Positions 57,060 to 64,000 of a DNA stretch of 64,000 bases are shown in pieces. Location: NCBI GenBank assembly GCA_021432605.1, contig MU271147.1, positions 2,294,001 to 2,358,000 of the forward strand. Reading direction: 5' to 3'. The notes beneath the pieces were generated by a model. The model was given only the letters and a program-made list of their open reading frames with translations. It was not told the DNA's origin and did no database searches. The DNA is from Coniochaeta sp. PMI_546 (lineage: Eukaryota; Ascomycota; Sordariomycetes; Coniochaetales; Coniochaetaceae). Both the position numbers and the translations under genes were made by a program. Position 1 is the stretch's first letter. Every line of letters begins with the position of its first letter.

Positions 57060-58148
57060 TTATCTTCGGCTCCACTCACGGCTTCGACTTCGGCTGCGAC
57101 GGTCGTAGCTGTCGTAACTTCCACGACTTGGGCTTCTCCTTCGGTCGTCGCGGTCGCCTGGTCGTCGACCGCCGCCACGACCCCCTCGTCCACGAATAGG
57201 CGGTGTCCTTGAGCGTGATCTGGATCTGTATGATGGCGACCGGCTGTGATATCTGCGACTGCCGCCACCAAGCGGCAAAGGTGACCTAGAGCGAGATCGT
57301 GATACGGACCGTGGGCGATATGTATCAGACCCAGGAGGGTAGCGACCTCTGCCGGGAACTGGAGGGGATGGCCGCCTGCCCCGGCCGGGAGGTCCGCCAT
57401 AAGCCTGGCCTGGACCGGAAGGACGAGATCCCGGAGCAGGATTCCGGGGGTCGAAGTTGGCGCCACGCCGGGCTAGTGGGGGTGGCGGCGAGAGTTTGCG
57501 GCGCGGTAGCACAATAGAGACATTTATGACAGCCCCGTCCAGCTGAGCTTCGTGCATATGAGCGATGGCCCCCTCGGCATCCTCCTCGTGGTCGTATAGA
57601 ATATATGCTGTGCCGCGATTCGTCCCAACTGGGCATATTAATGTCAGTCTCATAGTCACACAGCCGTGGGGTCATTGTTGGGAACGTACATGTCCTGTTC
57701 ATAGGCAAGTCAAGGTCGCGAATTTCGCCATACTGTCCAAAGATTTCGTAAAGGTGGTCTTCATTGACATTCTTGGTGAGTCGCTCTACAACGATCTATA
57801 CGAAGTCAGACTGTTAGAATGCGATGATATGTGCGCATTCGCGCTCAAATGGAGACATATGCCTACCTTGGTGCTCCTAGGCGCAGGCGTCTCGCTTCGA
57901 GTCCTGCTTCTTGGACGGCTGTCTCGATCGCGGCTGTAGCTGCGACTGCGGCTCGGGGTACGACTCGGGGTGCGACTGGGGCTTCTACTGTCGCGTCTGC
58001 CATTACGGCGCGGCGAAGGCGACCGATATCCGGGCGAGACTGACCGCCGGTGCGCGGACGGCGATCTGGAATGATACGATCGTGGTGTTGGCGACCGAGT
58101 CACAGAGCGCGACCGAGGCCGACCTCGTGACATCGTAGATGATGCCAT
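57060..58148 (-). CDS. RNPS1-like SR protein with one RRM
   Basis: Three exons on the minus strand: 58148-57867, 57795-57690 and 57628-57060, joined in phases 0 and 1, give 318 aa. An Arg/Ser-rich N-terminal domain (SRSVTRSPTPRSYHSRSPS and similar) precedes a single RRM. The RRM reads IVVERLTKNVNEDHLYEIFG, with RNP2 at its start. It continues YGEIRDLDLPMNRT-FGTNRGTAYILYD, where RNP1 is at RGTAYILY, and ends near GAVINVSIVLPRRK. The C-terminus is Pro/Gly/Arg-rich and then strongly RS/RG-rich. The layout RS-RRM-RS/P matches RNPS1, a nuclear splicing activator associated with the exon-junction complex in animals; a fungal EJC role is less clear. Both introns lie around or inside the RRM. The start at 58148 (MASSTMSRGRPRS) has a second Met five codons on. 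Confidence 0.9.
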
Positions 58149-59346
58149 GTAGCACTACTTATCTGTTCACTTGTTTTGATGGTTGACGGCAGAAAAGTGT
58201 GTGAGGTCTAGAAATTTGGGGTTTTTTGGTGACTTGGTGGTGACTTGGGCTTGTGGTTTGACGCGATTTTACCTTTCAAGTCGCGGCAAGAGCATTCACC
58301 ACAGTTTCTCCCATTCTGCCTTTCTACTGGGTTACAATTACGTTGACACGTGCACGCATGGGAGCTGAAGACCCACTTCAGCCTGGACAACCGTCCCGTC
58401 GGCAAACCTCGCAGTAGCGTACCGCTGTAGCGCTTCACACTACACGTCCCAAAGGATGACATCACTGGCTTCCACTCTCCAGAGTCCCGTCGTTACCGCA
58501 ATTCCGCCTTTCAATCCAAGGCATCTGCCCAGAGTACACGTACACATAGGCTCAAAACACGTTGCTACCGCATTGGAATTATTGACGGGCTCTCTCTCGG
58601 AGGAGATTGATGGTAGATTCTGTCTTTGTTCCTCTGTCCAGACCAGAGCTCGGGGGGAGAATAGGACATGGAGACAACTTGTTCGCAGATCGTTTATTGA
58701 CCTATATAAACTTTCGAAGGAATGGTTCACTTCTAATACGCTATCAGATGCGGCAATTTCTCTCGCAAACCGGGGTCCAAGTCGTATTCTATGACCTAAG
58801 GCCAAGTGGCTTGAGTTTCGTTCACAAGGCGCGACGTCAAGCCACCAAGCCACCCTCCAGTGAGATTGACCAAGTTGTCTCGTTGGCAACATCGCATACG
58901 AACAGGGCATGTGTACGATGTCATACTCGAAATAAGCCGGCGTTCCAACAGCTGGGATGATGGCACATTTTAATGGAAGAAAAGTTGCATATTGGCTGGA
59001 GTAAGGGTCTTGTGGCTGAACTTCCGTCATACCAATGTTCGATTGGACCAACTGCAATATTCAGGGTCCCAGACCCCTACCTTTGACGTCACGCTGGTGA
59101 TCCTGTGCAACAACATGCCCAGAATCAAGGTAGAATCAAGGCTGATATCACACCTTTTGGACAGGAGGACTAGGTGCATCTTTCATTCAAATACTTCCCT
59201 CCTGTCCTAAAAAGATCAACGTATCTTCTTGACCATCAAAATCATACAGCTGTCATCCGCAGATCTGCAACACCGTCCAAACGTAAAGGACCAGAAAAAG
59301 CACCCAAGACTAAACTGTACCCAAAGCCTCCATTCTATACTCAAAC
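58149..59346. other. Divergent intergenic region
   Basis: About 1.2 kb between the RNPS1-like gene (minus) and the coiled-coil gene (plus). A 205-codon minus-strand frame (58440-59057) is present but has no domain or convincing composition, so it was not called. Confidence 0.4.
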
Positions 59347-59922
59347 ATGCCTTTCTTCTCTCGCCACGAGCCCGAGCCCGCTCCTGTCGTCGAGCAGCCT
59401 CCCAAGAAACACGGCCTCTTCAGCAGCCGGCAGGAGCCCGCTCCCGTCGTCCAGCAACAACCAAAGAAACATGGCCTCTTCGGCCATCGCGACCCCTCAC
59501 CTGTCTCCTCACACTCCGCATCCTCCTACAACAACGGCTATACCACCTCTCCCCAACGCCACTCCACCGACGCCAGCGGCAAGCGTCACAGCGGCCTCCT
59601 CTCCAAGTTCGGCGGCAGCGACCACATGGACCCCTCCATCGTGCAGGCCCGCGAGCGCGTCCTGAGCGCCGAGGCCGCGGAGCGTGAGGCCGACCGCGCC
59701 CTGATCGCTGCCCGCGAGAGCGTCCGGAACGCGCGTGAGCACGTCCGCCGCCTCGAGCTTGAGGCCGAAGAGGAGGCTCGTCTGGCCAAGATCAAGCAGC
59801 ACCAGGCCAAGGACATCTCAAAGCGCGGCAAGCAGCTTGGCCGTAAGTCCTCCTGGTCACACGACCGCCATACACAAGCAAAGACTTGATACTAACTTTC
59901 ATCTTTAGGTCACGGCATTTAA
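59347..59922 (+). CDS. Small fungal coiled-coil protein with HGLF repeats
   Basis: Two exons, 59347-59842 and 59909-59922, give 169 aa. The second exon encodes only the last four residues (RHGI, with the Arg codon split by the intron). The N-terminus has a repeated short module: EPAPVVEQPPKKHGLFSSRQ followed by EPAPVVQQQPKKHGLFGHRD. A Ser-rich linker and then a charged alpha-helix (about residues 98-160, with READRALIAARESVRNAREH) follow, predicted to form a coiled coil. The end QLGRHGI resembles the end of a conserved but uncharacterised filamentous-ascomycete family with the same layout. There is no signal peptide or membrane segment, so it is probably cytosolic. The function is not known. 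The 66-bp intron has a TACTAAC branch site and a CTTTAG acceptor. Confidence 0.85.
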
Positions 59923-60392
59923 ATCTTGAGACTACCACGATACCCATGATGTCCTTTTGTTAAGCATACATTGCATTTATGAACGGATGTACGAGAGAAG
60001 ATCGGAGTTTGCGGACATGTCATGATTAGTTACGACACGACATTCTACCCTGTCTTACTATCCATGTATTACTATGTAACGAGCCTGTAATATTTACGAT
60101 AAATTTATGCCACCATGAGTTACCCCTTCAGCACCTGGATTGTTCGCCGATAAATGTAGCTCTCTGGCAATGAAGAGTAACTGGAAGCCTGTATTAAAAC
60201 CTAATCTCTATGGAACGCCTCTATACCGGGACCTCTGCTTCCCCAAGGTCAAACAGCTTTGATTCCCAATCTTGTTCTAGTCTCGTCTAGACAAGTCTAT
60301 ACCCCAAAAGAAAACCGATCATGCACATTCCACCCGAGCTATCTGCAAAATTCACCATTGCCGCTCCACGCTGAAACCCAAAATCGCTTTTT
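59923..60392. other. Convergent 3' flanks
   Basis: This is the terminator region between the coiled-coil gene (plus) and the ABCF gene (minus). It is A/T-richer than its surroundings. No gene is seen. Confidence 0.5.
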
Positions 60393-63300
60393 CTACTCCT
60401 CATCATCCGTATCGACCGGATGCGGCGTCCCCTTGGGGCTGTTGAGCCACTCGATGTGCCTCAGTCTTCTCCGCACCTCGCGCTCCTTGAGCTCCTTCTT
60501 GGTGATCTTCTTCTTCTTCTTGCTCTTGAACTTGAGCTCGCCAGTATCCTCGGCTCCGCTGTTGACGGCGCTGCTGGCGACGCTGCTCGCGTTCGCGGGG
60601 GTGTTGAGCCCGCTCGTGACCGCAGAGGCAGGGTTCCTGGCATCTTCGAACCGGTCCATTGACACGGCCGCGTGGCCCTTGTGTGTCACGCGCCCGTCGA
60701 CGACGTGCCACTGCTCCGAGGCCAGGGCGCCGACGAACTCTTCGTTGTGAGAAATCATCACCACGCCGCCCTTGAACTCGCGGATAGCGATGGCCAGACC
60801 GCCCAGACTGTCGCGGTCCAAGAAATTGGTCGGCTCGTCGAGCACGAGGAGATGGGGGTTGTTCCACATGGCGCCGGCGATGACGACCTTGACCTTCTGA
60901 CCGCCAGACAGAGAGCCGATCTCGTTGTGGTTGGCGATCTCCGGGTCGAGACCAAGGTCCTCAAAGTGCTTGCTAATGACCGATGGCTGTAGCTCGCGGT
61001 AGCCGAGACCCTCGCGCGATGCCTCGTGGTCGTCGAACTCTTGGACGAGCTTGTCGAAACCGAGCTCAAGGAGGGTTTCGCGGGAGATCTGAGAGTTATG
61101 TTTGGGGAGCATGTTGCGCCATTTGCTGCGATGGAAGTCAGTAAAGCTCATGTAATGTAGAGGAGAGGTGTGTATAAACGTACACTTCATATTGGAAGGT
61201 CTTCTTCCACTTTTGCCGACCAACAAGAGCCTCAACCTGGCGGGCTCCCTTACCGTCACCAATGTCGACGAACTTGTCCATCTGCTCACGATCCTTGTCC
61301 GAGAGGATACGGGTCTGCTTCAGAAAAACTTCTCGGTCGTCGCCATTGGCGTATCGCCATTGGAGGTACTGGTTGGGCGTCTTCTCCAAGTGCATTTCCA
61401 CGTGCTCGAGGGCGTGCTGCTTGATATATCCGATACGCAGGTTGGGATGCTTCTCTACCTTTCCGCTGCTTGGAATGACCTCGCCCGTGAGAAGCTTGAT
61501 GAGAGTCGACTTGCCGGCACCGTTGGGTCCAATGACGGCGACTCTCGAAGAGAGCGTGAGCTGGCACGACACGTCCGACAAAGAAGGCTTGGGTGCCTTG
61601 GGGTACTGATATGAGACGTTGGTCATGCGGATGATGGCCCTCGTGTTCGACTTGACACCAGACAGGATTCCAGGAGGAGGAAACTTGAACTGCACCAAGC
61701 TATCAGATAGTGTGTAGTAGCTCTTCGCCTCTGGCTTGACCTTAACGAAGGCAGCGAGGTTGCCCTTATAGTGCCCAAGCTTCTTGCCGGGCTCGTAGTG
61801 GTAGATGTCGGTCGTAACGTTGTCGAGGAACCCAGAGTCGTGGGACACGATCAGACTGGTGATGTCGGGGTGGGACTTGAGGTACTCCTCCAGCCACTTG
61901 ATGTTGGCCACGTCCAAATGATTGGTAGGTTCGTCGAGAAGCAGAACATCGGCCCTCTGCAACATAGCACGGGCCAAAGCCAACTTCATCTTCCAACCTC
62001 CGGAGAGAGAGCCGACTTTGTGCGATTGTCTGCCTTCCGGTCCAGCAGTGAAGCCGACCTCCTCCAGAACAGCCGAAATGCGCTCCCGGCCTTCCTTAGC
62101 GATGGTAGGATCCTTGGAGACAAAGTCCAGGATGCTGATGTCGGCGTCCTCGCCCTGGTTATGCTCAACGTAGCAGGTCCTCAGGACATCTTGGGGGGGA
62201 AATCCCTCCAGCTTTCCACTGGCGATAGCCTTCATGAGAGTCGATTTTCCGGCTCCATTGCGACCGCAAAGACCATAACGATGACCCTTGAGGAGGCGCA
62301 GGTTTGTGTGAGAAAGCAAAAGCATGCCGCCATAGGCGAGAGAGAAGTCGGCATTGACGATTTCGACCTCGCCATCATCCTCTTTCTCCGGAACACCATA
62401 TTTCCGCGCCTCCTCAGCTTCGTAGTACTTTTGAACGGCGGACGCAACGGCCTCGTGTGCGTCAGGATTCTTCACCAGCGACTTCAGATATGGGGCGATT
62501 CTGGCAGATACCCTCCCAACAAATCTGTGGTTGACATCTTCTGCGACCTGCTCGCACATATAAGGCCGCAGGAGCTTGTAAGTGTCTAGATCGCCAGCCA
62601 GTCCGCCATTCTTCTTAATCTCTGCATCTACGACTTTGGCGACATCGTCCGCTGTTGTACGGTCGTAAACGGTGGTCTCTTTGTCAGTGGCCATTGCCTT
62701 GTCCATGACCGCCAGAGCCCTGGTCGCCAACTCGCGAACCTCTGGCAGAGAGGCGCGGTCGACGACGCTCTTTACACCGGGTTGAAGCTTGGGCAGGAAT
62801 GTCCTCGCTTCTATGGGGTCATGCACGAGCTTGGTCAAGTTCTCGACAATCACCACCGTCTGGCGGAGAACCTCCTGGTTCGTGCCGGGGGTGTTCAGAG
62901 ATCGTTCGAGGAAGGGTGTGAGAAGCGCGAGAACCGGTGAGGTAACAACAGCGACAAAGGTGGTTTGCGAGAGAGCATGAATAGCCTTTTGAGAGGTGGC
63001 AGCGGAGGGGTTTTGCATGGTCTCGATCAGGAGCGGAAGCTTGGGGGCGACATCGTCGTTTGTGAGCAGGGTTACAAGCGACTGCATGGTCTTGACTGCC
63101 TGCTTCTCAACCTCGGTCTTCAAATCGTGCATGCCGCCCTCAATGATGGGGATGAGGCGGGCAAGCTTTGCGCCCATGGCCTCTCTCAGGATGTCCTTCT
63201 CCTGCGACTCCTCCTTGGTGGAGCCGATAGTCATCTTGGCCTTGTCGGCCATCTTCTGTAACATCTTCATGGCACCGACTGTTCCCTGCCACTTTCCGGT

Positions 63301-63783
63301 CTGTTTGGAGAGGTAGGTAATTAAGGCAGGAAGGAGGCCAACAACTAGCGCCTCGGGGCTCAAAGCTGTGAATATGGCGTCCAAGCCATACTGTGCAGCG
63401 TCGCGGACGACGGTCCCCTTATCCGCGAGAGCATCAAGCGCGCAAGCAATCATGCCACCATCCTGAACAAGAAGAACGGCCTCGCTAACAGGCTGCCGGG
63501 TGGGGAACCGCTCGAACAGTGCTCCGAGGAGATTCTGGGCGCTCTCCCTGCGGAGGCCGCTCTTCTTATCGGCAGCCGCCTTCTTGATCTCAGCGAGAAT
63601 GCCATACTGCTGAAGGCCGCGGAAGCCGACGGAAGAGTTCAGCAGGAGGTCGCATAGGGCGTAAGAGGCATCGATAGAGGCGGCGGATGTGGTCGCTGTG
63701 AAGATGCTGTTGAGGATGGTGGAAACATCTTCCTGGCTTGGGGCAGGCGCAGTGCCGTCAGCGAGTTTGACGGGCACAACCAT
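60393..63783 (-). CDS. elf1: eEF3-family ABCF ATPase, New1/Elf1 type
   Basis: Two exons on the minus strand: 63783-61184 and 61125-60393, split inside a valine codon, give 1110 aa. The layout is that of fungal eEF3: N-terminal HEAT repeats (to about residue 400), a helical segment, then two ABC domains. ABC1 has Walker A GRNGAGKST (about 505), signature LSGGWKMKL and Walker B LLLDEPTNHLD. ABC2 has GPNGAGKST (about 750), LSGGQKVKV and LVLDEPTNFLD. ABC2 is interrupted by the chromodomain-like insert beginning FQYEVKWRN. Length above 1100 aa, the DDHEASREGLG and MWNNPHLLVLDEPTNFLDRD segments, and the HIEWLNSPKGTPHPVDTDDEE tail fit New1/Elf1 better than eEF3 itself (about 1050 aa). New1 acts on ribosomes during elongation/termination; S. 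pombe Elf1 was linked to mRNA export. In-frame upstream ATGs exist at 63861 and 63819; 63783 (MVVPVKLADG) matches the family start. Confidence 0.93.
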
Positions 63784-64000
63784 TTTGGATTGTGAAGGAG
63801 GGGAGACAGGGTGAGGCATAGCAAACAGAACGAGGAGAGTGCGCGAGAGAGAATGCCGCACAAGCGTTCAGCTGAAGAGGTTTGGGCAACAGAAGCCCGT
63901 GGGGAGAGGGGCGCGAAGTTTGTTCAAGTGTAGATTTCTCCAGGCATAGGTAGAGAGGGAGAGAAGAAGATACTTGCAGAAAGCCGACAGGAAATAAATG
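63784..64000. other. Leader/promoter side of the ABCF gene
   Basis: The frame stays open upstream to 63861 with two further ATGs. The rest is purine-rich on the plus strand (a C/T-rich leader on the transcribed strand), as in highly expressed translation genes. Confidence 0.5.

Noticed and set aside
58440-59057. 205-codon minus-strand ORF
   Set aside because: Lies in a divergent promoter region, has irregular composition and no recognisable domain.
61771-62589. 272-codon plus-strand ORF
   Set aside because: Antisense shadow of the ABCF gene.
1-64000. Search for LTR elements, reverse transcriptase, transposase, viral genes and CRISPR arrays
   Set aside because: No terminal repeats, characteristic motifs or spaced direct repeats were recognised by reading; a repeat-library search was not possible.

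Overview
The window is nuclear DNA of a filamentous ascomycete, most likely a Sordariomycete. This is inferred from short introns (about 50-150 bp) with GT...AG ends and CTAAC/CTGAC-like branch sites, from fungus-specific families (HET, FSH1-type hydrolase, GH55, fungal GT2, the ABCF protein New1/Elf1) and from no sign of operons. The species cannot be named. I assembled 19 protein-coding genes across exons. Two of them, an ATP synthase subunit i/j gene built from four tiny exons and a four-exon cupin gene, have exons too short to stand out in a simple ORF scan.

Layout. 1-3.4 kb: the 3' end of a CorA-like membrane-protein gene, then a HET-domain gene. 3.8-8.2 kb: proteasome lid subunit Rpn5, converging on an FSH1-type serine hydrolase, then ATP18. 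8.9-9.3 kb: a decayed gene remnant. 10.5-12.4 kb: an F-box-like gene with a short tandem repeat in its intron. 14.7-19.1 kb: a mitochondrial NIPSNAP protein, the RAVE subunit Rav2/Rogdi, and the RNase P/MRP subunit Pop7, with rav2 and pop7 diverging from a shared 0.58-kb promoter. 21.2 kb: a small GPI-type surface protein. 23.6-45 kb: cell-surface and cell-wall genes spread thinly: a GH55 glucanase carrying one in-frame stop, a GPI-type fasciclin protein, a membrane GT2 polysaccharide synthase, and a membrane-anchored GH16 glucanase/transglycosylase. 51.5-53.6 kb: a disordered protein with a repeated linear motif, overlapped by a proline-rich ORF. 55.1-63.8 kb: a cupin, an RNPS1-like SR protein, a small coiled-coil protein, and an eEF3-type ABCF ATPase.

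Housekeeping genes (proteasome, ATP synthase, V-ATPase assembly, RNase P, splicing, translation) sit in compact stretches. Between 19 and 55 kb they give way to long gene-poor gaps, two of more than 6 kb (36.5-43.4 and 45-51.5 kb), in which I see no convincing gene. I recognised no LTR element, provirus, CRISPR array, rRNA or intact tRNA. The most interesting items are the repeated ARP-type motif protein with its overlapping upstream ORF, the single nonsense codon in an otherwise intact GH55 gene, and a strong decoy 3' splice site in rav2.
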